From positions 248,001 to 312,000 of the forward strand of contig NZ_JPSY01000003.1 in assembly GCF_000763375.1 (NCBI RefSeq): a stretch of 64,000 bases of DNA, in the 5' to 3' direction. This document shows, in pieces, positions 8,281-17,546 of the stretch (the first letter of the stretch is position 1; each line of letters starts with the position of its first letter). The DNA is from Microbacterium profundi (GTDB lineage Bacteria; Actinomycetota; Actinomycetes; Actinomycetales; Microbacteriaceae). The translations under genes and the position numbers were made by a program. The notes below the pieces were generated by a model. The model saw only the letters and a program-made list of their open reading frames with translations, was not told where the DNA came from and did not search any database.

Positions 8281-9462
8281 TCAGGGCGTGAGACCGGCCG
8301 CGGCCGGCTTGAAACCGAGCCGCACGTTCTCGCAGTCCCCGGCGCGCGACACGTCGTACCAGGGCCCGAGGTCGGTCAGGTGCGGGCGCTCGGATGCCGG
8401 TGTCCCCTCGACGCGCTCGATCACGAGGTCGACCAGTCCGGCGACGAACGCGGGGTGCACGCCCGGCGTCTGCGTCCGCGTGGCGAGCAGGCCCGCCTCT
8501 GCGGCCGACTCCATGGCCTCGGTGTCCAGATCCCACATGACCTCCATGTGGTCGCTGACGAACCCGAGCGGCACGATCACGACCGCCTTCGCACCTGCTG
8601 CCGGCAGCTCGGCGATCACGTCGTTGATGTCGGGCTCGAGCCACGGCTGCGTGGGAGGACCGGAGCGCGACTGGAACACCAGCTGCCAGGGCACTGTCGT
8701 GCCACCGGTGACCGCGGCCACATTCTCGATGATGTGGGCGGCGACGGCACGGTGCTGTGCGACGTACGCGCCGCCCTCGCCCCAGTCGATATCCCTGGGT
8801 CCTGAGCGTTCGGCGTCTGCGGTCGGGATCGAGTGGGTCGAGAACAGTACGTGGATGTCGGATGCCGCGACCCCCTGCTCGAGGAACCCGGCGACCGCGG
8901 CATCCACACCCTCCTGGAAGGGCTGCACGAAACCGGGGTGGTCGAAGTAGAGACGCACCTTGTCGGCGGTCACACGATCTTCGAGGCCCGCGTCCGTGAT
9001 CGCGCGGGCGATGTCCTCGCGGTACTGCCGGTCACTGGAGTACGAGCTGTATGCACTGGTGGCCAGCACGAGCAGCGTCGAGTGCCCGTCATCGGTGGCT
9101 GCCGTGAAGGCATCGTCGAGATAGGGGGCCCAGTTGCGGTTGCCCCAGTACACCGGCAGATCGATGCCGCGGCGCGCGAGCTCTGCCTCGAGTGCGGTCT
9201 TCAGCTCGCGGTTGTGGGCGTTGATCGGGCTGATCCCGCCGAAGTGCCGGTAGTGGTGCGCCACCTCTTCGAGCCGCTCGTCCGGGATGCCGCGGCCTCT
9301 CGTCACGTTGCGCAGGAACGGGATCACGTCATCCTGCCCTTCCGGCCCGCCGAAGCTGGCCAGCACCAGGGCGTCGTACGCCACCGGCGTCTCGACGAAC
9401 TCGGGGCCGTCTGCGGCAGCGGCGGATGCGAATGGAACGAGGTCAGGAGCGGATGCAGTCAC
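8281..9462 (-). CDS. cpfC: Coproporphyrin III ferrochelatase
   Basis: 393 residues from the GTG at 9462, which has a GGAAAG ribosome site; upstream in-frame codons are low-quality. It inserts ferrous iron into coproporphyrin III in the coproporphyrin-dependent haem route of Gram-positive bacteria. The metal-binding histidine lies in LFSTHSIP, and the other catalytic segment is GFVSDHMEVMWDLD. The sequence has only one cysteine (GDCEN near the C-terminus), so it cannot bind the four-cysteine [2Fe-2S] cluster known from mycobacterial homologues. The gene is divergent from pepN. No other haem genes are nearby. Confidence 0.93.
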   Translation of the reverse strand: MTASAPDLVPFASAAAADGPEFVETPVAYDALVLASFGGPEGQDDVIPFLRNVTRGRGIPDERLEEVAHHYRHFGGISPINAHNRELKTALEAELARRGIDLPVYWGNRNWAPYLDDAFTAATDDGHSTLLVLATSAYSSYSSDRQYREDIARAITDAGLEDRVTADKVRLYFDHPGFVQPFQEGVDAAVAGFLEQGVAASDIHVLFSTHSIPTADAERSGPRDIDWGEGGAYVAQHRAVAAHIIENVAAVTGGTTVPWQLVFQSRSGPPTQPWLEPDINDVIAELPAAGAKAVVIVPLGFVSDHMEVMWDLDTEAMESAAEAGLLATRTQTPGVHPAFVAGLVDLVIERVEGTPASERPHLTDLGPWYDVSRAGDCENVRLGFKPAAAGLTP

Positions 9463-9586
9463 ACGTCCATCTTTCCACCACCGCGCACCGACAACGCCCG
9501 GGTCCTGGCGTAGGCTGTCATGGTTGCCGTCGGCGCCAGCCGCGTCGGATCTCGGTGCCGACCCCGAACCCCTGGGAGAATCAGCT

Positions 9587-12154
9587 GTGCCTGGAGAGAA
9601 TCTCACTCGAATCGAAGCTCAGGAGCGACGCGCTCTCATCGACACGCAGTCCTACGGGATCTCGCTCGATCTGACGAAGGGCGAAGAGGTCTTCGGTTCC
9701 CGCAGCGTCGTGCACTTCCGTGCGACTCCCGGAAGCTTCACCTTCATCGACCTGATCGCGCGCGACGTGCGTGAGATCTCGCTCAACGGCGAGCAGCTCG
9801 ACCCCAGCGAGGTCTTCGACGACTCGCGTATCGCACTGTCGGGTCTGCAGGAGGAGAACGTCCTCGTCGTCGACGCCGACTGCCTGTACACCAACACGGG
9901 CGAGGGCCTGCACCGCTTCGTCGATCCTGTCGACGGCGAGGTGTACCTCTACTCGCAGTTCGAGGTACCGGACTCGCGCCGCGTCTTCGCCGTGTTCGAG
10001 CAGCCCGACCTGAAGGCGACGTTCCAGTTCACCGTCACTGCTCCCGAGGCGTGGAAGGTCATCTCGAACTCGCCGACGCCGGAGCCGATCAACCACGACG
10101 AGAACGCCACCGCCACCTGGGGCTTCGAGCCCACCCCGCGCATCTCCTCGTACATCACGGCCCTGATCGCAGGACCGTACGAGTCCACGTTCTCCGAGCT
10201 GACCAGCGCCTCGGGCGATGTCATCCCGCTCGGTGTCTACGGCCGCAAGAGCCTGTGGCAGCACCTCGACGCCGACTACATCTTCGACAAGACCCGTGAG
10301 GGCTTCGCCTACTACGAGGAGAAGTTCGGCGTCCCGTACCCGTTCGCGAAGTACGACCAGCTGTTTGTGCCCGAGTTCAATGCGGGTGCGATGGAGAACG
10401 CGGGCGCCGTCACGTTCACGGAGACATACGTCTTCCGCAGCAAGGTGACGGATGCCGTCAAGGAGCGCCGGGTCGTCACGATCCTGCACGAACTCGCACA
10501 CATGTGGTTCGGCGATCTCGTCACCATGAAGTGGTGGAACGACCTGTGGCTGAACGAGTCGTTCGCCGAATGGGCGTCGACCATCGCGACGGCCGAGGCC
10601 ACCGAGTGGACCGAGGCGTGGACCACGTTCAACGCCATGGAGAAGACCTGGGCGTACCGCCAGGATCAGCTGCCGTCCACGCACCCGATCGTCGCCGAGA
10701 TCAACGACCTCGAAGACGTGCAGGTCAACTTCGACGGCATCACGTACGCCAAGGGCGGGTCGGTTCTCAAGCAGCTCGCGGCCTGGGTCGGCATCGACGC
10801 GTTCTTCGCCGGTGTCGGGCAGTACTTCCAGAAGCATGCGTGGGGCAACACCGAGGTGAGCGACCTGCTCACCGAGCTCGAGGCCACCAGCGGCCGCGAT
10901 CTCAGCACCTGGTCCAAGAAGTGGCTCGAGACCGCCGGTGTGAACACGCTCTCCCCCGTCATCGCCGAGGACTCCGACGGCGTCATCACGCGCTTCGCGG
11001 TGACTCAGACGGCACCAGCCGACTACCCGACGATCCGCCCCCACCGCCTGGGCATCGGCTTCTACGACCTGTCAGACGGCACCCTCACTCGCACGCACTA
11101 CGCGGAGATCGATGTCGACGGCGATCGCACCGAGGTCCCAGAGCTGCAGGGCCGCAGCCGTCCCGACCTCGTACTGCTCAACGACAACGACCTCGCGTAC
11201 GCGAAGATCCGGCTCGACGAGCGCTCGCTGGCGACCGCGATCGATCATCTCGACGCGATCGCCGATCCCCTCGCACGCTCGCTCGTATGGGGTGCGGCCT
11301 GGGATCAGACCCGCGACGCCGAGAGCACGGCATCCGACTACATCGAGCTCGTGCTGCGCAACATCGGCAGGGAGTCCGAGTCGACGACGGTGCGCACCAC
11401 GCTCGCGCAGCTGCGCACGGCCGCGACGCTGTACGTCGCACCGTCCGAGCGTGACGCCGCGCGTCTGAAGATCGCCGACGGCCTGTGGGATCTCGCGCAC
11501 GGCGCCGAGGCCGGCAGCGACAGCCAGCTGCAGTTCGTCACGGCCTTCGCCAACACTCTCGTGAACTCGGAGCACGCCGGTATCGTCGGACGCCTTCGCT
11601 CCGGTGAGGAGACGCTCCCGGGCCTCGAGATCGACACCGATCTCTCCTGGCAGCTGCTCGTCGGCCTCGCCACGATCGGTGCGACGGATGCCGCGTCCAT
11701 CGACGCCGCCCTCGCCGCGGACAACACCTCCAAGGGTGGGGAGTTCGCCGCTCAGGCCAGGGCCGCGCTGCCGACCCAGGCGGACAAGCGCGCGGCGTGG
11801 ACCTCGCTCATCGACGACGACAACCTGCCGAACACGATCGTGCGCTCCGCAGCGCTCGGCTTCGGGCACCCGAACAGCACGGCAGTACTCGGCGAATTCG
11901 TGCCGGAGTACTTCGACATGCTGCTCCCGGTATGGGAGTCGCGCACCTACCAGATCGCCAGTTACCTCATCGTCGGGCTGTACCCGACGGCGCTGGCGAA
12001 CGCCGATCTGCGTGACGCGACGCGGTCCTGGCTCTCGGCGAACGGTGACGCCGCTCCTGCTCTGCGTCGCCTCGTCAGCGAAGGACTCGCCGACGTCGAA
12101 CGTGCCCTCGCCGCGCAGTCGCGTGACGCCGAAGGCGACGAGGAGCACAACTGA
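9587..12154 (+). CDS. pepN: Aminopeptidase N (M1 family)
   Basis: 855 residues from the GTG at 9587, preceded by GGGAGAA; the longer upstream frame lies in the divergent promoter. It is a zinc metallopeptidase that removes N-terminal residues from peptides in the cytoplasm. The substrate motif GAMENAG lies near residue 267 and the zinc site HELAH is at 301-305, with the third ligand Glu324 in LWLNESFAEW. A C-terminal ERAP1-like helical domain completes the normal actinobacterial PepN length. A TAGGCT element (9511-9516) fits a promoter with a leader of about 60 nt. A strong hairpin follows at 12165-12214. Confidence 0.95.
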   Translation: MPGENLTRIEAQERRALIDTQSYGISLDLTKGEEVFGSRSVVHFRATPGSFTFIDLIARDVREISLNGEQLDPSEVFDDSRIALSGLQEENVLVVDADCLYTNTGEGLHRFVDPVDGEVYLYSQFEVPDSRRVFAVFEQPDLKATFQFTVTAPEAWKVISNSPTPEPINHDENATATWGFEPTPRISSYITALIAGPYESTFSELTSASGDVIPLGVYGRKSLWQHLDADYIFDKTREGFAYYEEKFGVPYPFAKYDQLFVPEFNAGAMENAGAVTFTETYVFRSKVTDAVKERRVVTILHELAHMWFGDLVTMKWWNDLWLNESFAEWASTIATAEATEWTEAWTTFNAMEKTWAYRQDQLPSTHPIVAEINDLEDVQVNFDGITYAKGGSVLKQLAAWVGIDAFFAGVGQYFQKHAWGNTEVSDLLTELEATSGRDLSTWSKKWLETAGVNTLSPVIAEDSDGVITRFAVTQTAPADYPTIRPHRLGIGFYDLSDGTLTRTHYAEIDVDGDRTEVPELQGRSRPDLVLLNDNDLAYAKIRLDERSLATAIDHLDAIADPLARSLVWGAAWDQTRDAESTASDYIELVLRNIGRESESTTVRTTLAQLRTAATLYVAPSERDAARLKIADGLWDLAHGAEAGSDSQLQFVTAFANTLVNSEHAGIVGRLRSGEETLPGLEIDTDLSWQLLVGLATIGATDAASIDAALAADNTSKGGEFAAQARAALPTQADKRAAWTSLIDDDNLPNTIVRSAALGFGHPNSTAVLGEFVPEYFDMLLPVWESRTYQIASYLIVGLYPTALANADLRDATRSWLSANGDAAPALRRLVSEGLADVERALAAQSRDAEGDEEHN

Positions 12155-12164
12155 CCCACCCTTT

Positions 12165-12214
12165 CGATCGGGCCTCTGCCGCGCTGCCGTCCAGCCGGTG
12201 CAGAGGCCCGATCG
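12165..12214 (+). terminator. Long perfect hairpin after pepN
   Basis: A 15-bp perfect stem, CGATCGGGCCTCTGC (12165-12179) / its complement (12200-12214), with a 20-nt loop. It lies between pepN and the co-directional mscS. No U-tract follows, as is common for actinobacterial hairpin terminators. Confidence 0.65.
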
Positions 12215-12233
12215 CTAGGATCGGAGGGTGCTG

Positions 12234-13307
12234 ATGCTTCCCTTCGAGACCGACACCGCGCCGGACACGGCGAACGAGGTGTGGGTGTCATTCCTCGAGA
12301 TCCTCAAGGTGATCGGCGGCAAGGCGATCACCATCGCGATCATCATCGTGGTCGCGTTCCTCATCGGACTGGCACTCCGTTTCGTCGTCCGCCGGGTCGT
12401 GCACCGCATCGTCGACACCGCCAAGTCGAAGGCGAACGTCGAGGACACGCAGGCGCTCGAGCGATCCCCTCTCGCCGACATGCGCCTGATCCAGCGCACC
12501 CGCACGCTCGGCAGCATCCTGCACAACATCATCAACGTCGCCGTCGTGATCGTGGCGTTGCTGATGGTGATGGCGGTGATCGCCCCTGATCTGATCACGT
12601 CTCTCACCCTGCTCACCGCCGCGATCGGCGCCGGCCTCGGTTTCGGGGCGCAGAACATCGTCAAGGACGTGCTGAACGGCCTGTTCATCGTCGCCGAGGA
12701 TCAGATCGGCATCGGCGACGTCGTCGACACCGGACTCGCCAGCGGCGTCGTCGAGCACGTGAGCGTACGCGTCACGCAGGTGCGCGATGTGAACGGAACG
12801 CTCTGGTACGTCCGCAACGGCGAGATGCTGCGCATCGGGAACATGTCGCAGGGCTGGGCCCGCGCGATCATCGATCTCGGCGTGCCGGTGGATGCCGTCG
12901 TGCCAGACGTCGAGGCCGCCCTCCTGGAAGCCGCACTGGGTCTCTCGAAGGATCCCAAGTGGCGCACCCGCATCGTAGAGCGTCCGGAGGTGTGGGGGCT
13001 CGAATCGATCTCGGGTGAGGCCCTCGTCATCCGCGTGGTGCTGAAGACCCGCGCGAACGCGAAGGATGATGTCGCGCGCGAGCTGCGCATGCGGCTCAAG
13101 GTCGCGATCGAGGACATGGGGCTCGCCATCCCCAGCCTCGAATCGGTCGTCCCCACAGGTCCAGAGGGTGCACGGCGCGTGCGCGGCGCGAATCCGCCCA
13201 CCACCAAGCCCAATGCCGTCACCGGCGTGCCGCCGGTCTCTCGCGGCATCTGGCGCAAGAAGGACACCAGGGCAGCCCCGAAGAACAAGCCGGAGGACGA
13301 GTCATGA
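12234..13307 (+). CDS. MscS-family small-conductance mechanosensitive channel
   Basis: 357 residues. An N-terminal membrane helix (about 20-45), a second hydrophobic pair (about 90-140) and the pore helix [18 protein letters not shown] introduce the MscS beta domain and the alpha/beta cytoplasmic domain. The C-terminal tail is Lys/Pro-rich and disordered. The channel releases solutes on hypo-osmotic shock. The ATG at 12234 is preferred because GGAGGG (12223-12228) precedes it; a GTG at 12228 would overlap that site. The stop overlaps the globin start (ATGA). Confidence 0.92.
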   Translation: MLPFETDTAPDTANEVWVSFLEILKVIGGKAITIAIIIVVAFLIGLALRFVVRRVVHRIVDTAKSKANVEDTQALERSPLADMRLIQRTRTLGSILHNIINVAVVIVALLMVMAVIAPDLITSLTLLTAAIGAGLGFGAQNIVKDVLNGLFIVAEDQIGIGDVVDTGLASGVVEHVSVRVTQVRDVNGTLWYVRNGEMLRIGNMSQGWARAIIDLGVPVDAVVPDVEAALLEAALGLSKDPKWRTRIVERPEVWGLESISGEALVIRVVLKTRANAKDDVARELRMRLKVAIEDMGLAIPSLESVVPTGPEGARRVRGANPPTTKPNAVTGVPPVSRGIWRKKDTRAAPKNKPEDES

Positions 13308-13756
13308 CTTTCTACGACGAGGTCGGCGGATACGCCACATTCGAGACGATCGTCAACGGCTTCTATCGAGAGGTGGCGCTCGATCCGGTGCTGCGCCCCA
13401 TGTATCCCGAAGAGGATCTCGGGCCGGCCGCAGAGCGGTTCACGATGTTCCTCGCCCAGTACTGGGGCGGTCCGTCCACGTACAGCGAGACGAGGGGCCA
13501 TCCGCGCCTGCGGATGCGTCATATGCCGTTCCACGTCGATCCGGATGCACGCGACCGCTGGCTTCGCTGCATGCGCACGTCGCTCGACGAGGTGCAGTTG
13601 TCCCCGCTGCACGATGCCACCCTCTGGGACTACCTGGAGCGCGCCGCTTATGCCATGGTGAACACCACGGAGCCGTCGGGCATCGGTCCGGCGCCCGCTG
13701 GGCGATCGACCCTCGAGACCCGCAGCAGCAGTCAGGATTCAACGGAGACCCCATGA
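13304..13756 (+). CDS. glbO: Truncated haemoglobin, group II (TrHbO)
   Basis: 150 residues: a 2-on-2 globin core of about 125 residues plus a polar Ser/Thr/Gly tail. Haem-pocket residues of group II are visible: Tyr21 (B10), Tyr53 (CD1 region), the proximal His73 (F8) in RMRHMPF and Trp86 (G8). Group II globins bind oxygen tightly and take part in peroxide or NO chemistry or oxygen delivery to membrane oxidases. It is translationally coupled by ATGA overlaps to mscS upstream and to the flavoprotein downstream. Confidence 0.94.
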   Translation: MTFYDEVGGYATFETIVNGFYREVALDPVLRPMYPEEDLGPAAERFTMFLAQYWGGPSTYSETRGHPRLRMRHMPFHVDPDARDRWLRCMRTSLDEVQLSPLHDATLWDYLERAAYAMVNTTEPSGIGPAPAGRSTLETRSSSQDSTETP

Positions 13757-15417
13757 CCACCACGCCCCTTTCCGCAGACGTTCTCGTGATCGGATGGGGG
13801 TTGGCGGGCCTCGTCGCCGCTGTTGAGGCCACGACCGCAGGCAGACGCGTCATCCTCATCGATCAGGAACCGCGCTCGAACCTCGGCGGACAGGCGTGGT
13901 GGTCGTTCGGCGGGCTCTTCCTGATCGACTCGCCCGAACAGCGCCGGCTCGGCATCAAGGATTCCCTCGAGCTCGCCACGCAGGACTGGTTCGGCAATGC
14001 GGGGTTCGACCGCGAGGAGGACCGCTGGCCACGCGCATGGGCCGATGCCTACCTGCAGTTCGCCGCAGACGAGAAACGTGCGTGGCTGCGAGAACGCGGC
14101 GTCGGGTTCTTCCCCGTCGTCGGCTGGGCGGAGCGCGGCGGCTACGGTGCGATCGGCCCAGGCAACTCGGTGCCGAGGTTCCACATCACCTGGGGTACCG
14201 GCCCCGGCATCGTCGCTCCGTTCGCTGATGCCGCGCATCGCGCCGAGGATTCCGGATCCCTCACGATCCTCCCCCGCCATCGCGTCACCGAACTGATCGT
14301 CACCGACGGTGCGGTGGTCGGTGCGAGAGGCGACGTGCTGGTCGAAGACCCGGCCGCACGGGGAGTGGCATCGGCGCGCGATGTCGTCGGCGACTTCGAG
14401 ATCACCGCGGGTGCGACGATCGTGTCCTCCGGCGGTATCGGCGGCAACCACGACCTGGTGCGTGCGGCATGGCCGGACCGGCTGGGCACTCCGCCTGGGC
14501 ACATGCTCACCGGAGTCCCCGCATACGTCGACGGGTCGATGTATCCGGTCGCGGCGGGTGCGGGGGCGAACCTGATCAACGGCGATCGGATGTGGCACTA
14601 CGTCGAGGGCATCAAGAACTGGGATCCTGTGTGGCCGGCGCACGGCATCCGGATCCTGCCTGGACCGTCGTCGCTCTGGCTGGACGCGACGGGCAAGCGT
14701 CTGCCTGTGCCGCTGTTTCCGGGTTTCGACACGCTCGGCACGCTGCAGCATCTGCGTGCGACCGGACACGACCATTCCTGGTTCGTCACCTCGCGCCAGA
14801 TCGTCGAGAAGGAGTTCGCGCTGTCGGGCAGCGAGCAGAACCCGGATCTCACCGGCAAGGACGTCGCACTGCTGTTGAAGTCACGTCTCGCGAAAGGTCC
14901 GACCGGCCCTGTGCAGTCCTTCCTCGACGAAGGCGAGGACTTCATCGTGGAGAACGACCTCGACTCGCTGCTGCAGCAGATGGGAAAGGCCGATGGAGGC
15001 GATCTGCTCGATCTGGAGCTGGTACGGCGCGAAGTGATCGCCCGAGACCGCGAGATCGGGAACGACTTCACCAAGGACGCGCAGATCGGGATGCTGCGAT
15101 CCATGCGTGCCTACCGCGGGGACAAGCTCATCCGCACAGCGAGCCCGCACCGGCTCCAGGACGCGTCCGCCGGCCCGATGATCGCGGTGAAGCTGCACGT
15201 GCTCACACGCAAGTCGCTCGGCGGGATCGAGACGGATCTCGACGGACGCGTTCTGGCAGCCGACGGATCGGTCGTCTCCGGCCTGTACGCTGCGGGCGAG
15301 GCGAGCGGATTCGGTGGCGGCGGCGTGCACGGATACCGGGCGCTGGAGGGCACGTTCCTCGGCGGGTGCCTGTTCTCCGGGCGGCAGGCCGGCCGGGCGG
15401 CTGCGCGGACGCTCTAG
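13753..15417 (+). CDS. FAD-binding dehydrogenase (3-ketosteroid-dehydrogenase/fumarate-reductase-like fold)
   Basis: 554 residues. The N-terminal FAD motif is GWGLAG (14-19) followed by an acidic strand ([20 protein letters not shown]). The C-terminal FAD segment is [29 protein letters not shown]. The family (annotated as FAD-binding dehydrogenase) is related to ketosteroid dehydrogenases and flavocytochrome fumarate reductases, but the substrate is unknown. The ATG overlaps the globin stop (ATGA). Its end overlaps by 4 bp the end of the convergent hypothetical gene. Confidence 0.85.
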   Translation: MTTTPLSADVLVIGWGLAGLVAAVEATTAGRRVILIDQEPRSNLGGQAWWSFGGLFLIDSPEQRRLGIKDSLELATQDWFGNAGFDREEDRWPRAWADAYLQFAADEKRAWLRERGVGFFPVVGWAERGGYGAIGPGNSVPRFHITWGTGPGIVAPFADAAHRAEDSGSLTILPRHRVTELIVTDGAVVGARGDVLVEDPAARGVASARDVVGDFEITAGATIVSSGGIGGNHDLVRAAWPDRLGTPPGHMLTGVPAYVDGSMYPVAAGAGANLINGDRMWHYVEGIKNWDPVWPAHGIRILPGPSSLWLDATGKRLPVPLFPGFDTLGTLQHLRATGHDHSWFVTSRQIVEKEFALSGSEQNPDLTGKDVALLLKSRLAKGPTGPVQSFLDEGEDFIVENDLDSLLQQMGKADGGDLLDLELVRREVIARDREIGNDFTKDAQIGMLRSMRAYRGDKLIRTASPHRLQDASAGPMIAVKLHVLTRKSLGGIETDLDGRVLAADGSVVSGLYAAGEASGFGGGGVHGYRALEGTFLGGCLFSGRQAGRAAARTL

Positions 15418-16079
15418 TTCTGCGTCCCCGTGCTGCGCACGGCGGTGAGTCCGCTGGCCATCGGACCGCGGGCGAGCACGTGGCCCCGGCGGAACGCCAG
15501 TCGTGTCCACCGTCCCGACGTGGTCACCGGGATCTGCTCTTCTCCGGAGATGAATCCGAACGCGTGCGCCGCGAACGCGATGCCGCGCACGAGACCCCCG
15601 AGGTCTTCGTCTGATTCACCCCAGATCGCCGCTCTGAGCGCCCTGACGGCCTCTTCGCCCGCACCAGGCGTCGCGCCACGGGCGACGGCGGAGATCCCCC
15701 ACTGCGCGCGGCGGGCGATCGTCGCGGAGTCCAGTCGGCCGGCAGGCTCCCACCCGCCGCGCGGCGGCGCCACCCCGGCCCACGCGGGTGAACGCCCGGT
15801 CTCCGGCAGTGTCAGCATCCGCTCGTCCTGATCCTGCGCGAGTTCGTCGACGACGATGTCGCACTCCAGTTCGGGGTCGGCATGCACGATCCGCATCGCG
15901 AGGACCGTCGGCGTCTGATCGAACAGCCCCTTGGGCGCGAGCGCAGACGCCGTCAGTGCGAGAACGCCATTTCTGCCCTGCAGGCGGATGCCGTCGTCAG
16001 AGACCCGCATCGCGCGGCCGAGGAACGTGAGAACGTCTCGAGCCGTGTCGGAATCGGAGAGAACGAGACGAGGGGGCAC
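15414..16079 (-). CDS. Conserved-looking hypothetical protein
   Basis: 221 residues from the GTG at 16079. I do not recognise a family. The protein is mixed alpha/beta, acidic in the middle (DELAQDQDERM), and ends in a basic RLAFRRGHVLARG segment. No signal peptide or membrane helix is seen. The start is chosen because TAGTTT (16092-16087) lies 7 nt upstream, a leaderless pattern; an ATG at 16157 would run into the divergent tesB. Confidence 0.7.
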   Translation of the reverse strand: MPPRLVLSDSDTARDVLTFLGRAMRVSDDGIRLQGRNGVLALTASALAPKGLFDQTPTVLAMRIVHADPELECDIVVDELAQDQDERMLTLPETGRSPAWAGVAPPRGGWEPAGRLDSATIARRAQWGISAVARGATPGAGEEAVRALRAAIWGESDEDLGGLVRGIAFAAHAFGFISGEEQIPVTTSGRWTRLAFRRGHVLARGPMASGLTAVRSTGTQN

Positions 16080-16085
16080 GCGTTC

Positions 16086-16092
16086 TAAACTA
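16086..16092. promoter_or_regulatory. Overlapping divergent -10 elements
   Basis: The 7-bp stretch TAAACTA reads as TAAACT (16086-16091) for tesB on the plus strand and as TAGTTT (16092-16087) for the leaderless hypothetical gene on the minus strand. Only one polymerase could occupy it at a time. Confidence 0.6.
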
Positions 16093-16129
16093 CCAACGAG
16101 GCGGCCGTGCGGTCGCAGTGAGGAGAGCC

Positions 16130-17014
16130 ATGAGCGAAGCGGCACGGGCTCAGGCATCCGTCGACAACCTGCTCGAGGTGCTGGATCTGGACGAGACGCA
16201 GGCGCGCACCGAAGAAGACATCTTCACCGGACGCTCGCACAGCATGCCCACCGGACGCATCTACGGCGGCCAGGTGCTGGGTCAGTCCCTCATCGCGGCC
16301 GAGCGGACGATGCCGGAGGATCGCGCGGTGCATTCCATGCACGGCTACTTCCTCCGCCCCGGCGATTCCACGCAGGGACTCACGATCGCCGTCGATCGCA
16401 TCCATGACGGTCGCTCCTTCTCGACACGGCGTTCGCAGGCCTACCAGAACGGCGTGCCGATCTTCTCGATGATCGCGTCGTTCCAGGACGAAGCGCCGGG
16501 CGTCGAGCACGCGCAGCCGATGCCGGGGGGCGTCCCCGCACCGGATGACATCCCATCGGATGAAGCACGCGTCGAGGGCGGGCACCCGCAGGCACTGCGG
16601 ATGCTGACGGACCGTCCGGTCGACATGCGTCACGTCGAGTCCCCGCTGTATCTCGTGGCCGACGGCGAACGCAAGGCGCAGCAGGCCGTGTGGATGCGGA
16701 TGCGCGCTCCGATGCCGGAGGATCCCCGCCTCCACCGGGCCGCGCTCGCGTATCTCAGTGACATGAGCATCCAGGAGTCGATCCTGCGCGCCCACGGCGT
16801 GCCGTGGGCGATGCCCGGGCTGAAAGTGGCCAGCCTCGATCATGCGATGTGGTGGCATCGTCCGGCGCGCGTCGACGAGTGGCTGCTGTACGTGCAGGAG
16901 TCACCGAATGCCCGTGGCGGTCGCGGACTCGCCACCGGACGCATCTATACGCACGACGGCGACCTCGCGGCGAGTGTGACGCAGGAGATCATGATCAGGG
17001 TCCCGGACGCCTGA
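16130..17014 (+). CDS. tesB: Acyl-CoA thioesterase II
   Basis: 294 residues, a tandem double hot-dog protein of normal TesB length. It hydrolyses acyl-CoA to free fatty acid and CoA. N-terminal landmarks are GRIYGGQVLGQS and MHGYFLRPGD. The catalytic residues of the C-terminal half are visible as Asp in AYLSDMS, the SLDHAMWWHRP segment and Gln in VTQEIMIR. The ATG at 16130 has a GAGGAGA ribosome site; an earlier ATG at 16118 has none. The plus-strand TAAACT at 16086 would give a leader of about 35 nt. Confidence 0.93.
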   Translation: MSEAARAQASVDNLLEVLDLDETQARTEEDIFTGRSHSMPTGRIYGGQVLGQSLIAAERTMPEDRAVHSMHGYFLRPGDSTQGLTIAVDRIHDGRSFSTRRSQAYQNGVPIFSMIASFQDEAPGVEHAQPMPGGVPAPDDIPSDEARVEGGHPQALRMLTDRPVDMRHVESPLYLVADGERKAQQAVWMRMRAPMPEDPRLHRAALAYLSDMSIQESILRAHGVPWAMPGLKVASLDHAMWWHRPARVDEWLLYVQESPNARGGRGLATGRIYTHDGDLAASVTQEIMIRVPDA

Positions 17015-17051
17015 TCGAACTCACCTGCTGATCACGCCGTCGGCGCGAACG

Positions 17052-17546
17052 TCAGCGGTGCGCGTAGGTGATCGGTTCGCCGATGTACGGCGTCCATGCT
17101 TCACGCATCTCCGGAGTGATGCGCTTCGGGCGTCCGCTCTGCGCATCCACGAGCACGATCACGGCGGTCGAGCGCGCGTAGAGCACGCGCGTCTCGTTCG
17201 CAGGGTCGGTGTACACCTCGTAGCAGACCTCAAGACTTGACCCGCCGAGTTTGCCGAACCACATCTGCACCTCGAGGGGGCGCCGCTGATACGGCACCGG
17301 TGCGAGGTACTCGATCTCCTGCCGCGCGATCAGCGTCAGCGTCCCCGCCTCGATGCCTGAGTTGAGCACGGCCGTGGGCGGCGCAGTCTCCCCCTCCTCG
17401 GCCTTCCAGAAGGCGCGCACGCGCGCCTCCTCGAGAAGCTTGAGCATCGAGGTGTTGTTGACGTGATTGAACGCGTCGAGGTCGCCCCACCGCAGGTGGA
17501 TGGGAACGTGCAGCCTCGACGCGACCGCGGTGGGAGCGTCAGTCAC
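17052..17546 (-). CDS. Single hot-dog acyl-CoA thioesterase (YbgC/FadM-like)
   Basis: 164 residues with a single hot-dog fold. The signature RWGDLDAFNHVNNTSMLKLLEEAR (about residues 19-42) carries the catalytic Asp of the 4-hydroxybenzoyl-CoA thioesterase class. The physiological acyl-CoA is unknown. Its GTG start overlaps the 3' end of ettA by 8 bp, so it is the second gene of an ettA operon and has no promoter of its own. Confidence 0.88.
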   Translation of the reverse strand: MTDAPTAVASRLHVPIHLRWGDLDAFNHVNNTSMLKLLEEARVRAFWKAEEGETAPPTAVLNSGIEAGTLTLIARQEIEYLAPVPYQRRPLEVQMWFGKLGGSSLEVCYEVYTDPANETRVLYARSTAVIVLVDAQSGRPKRITPEMREAWTPYIGEPITYAHR

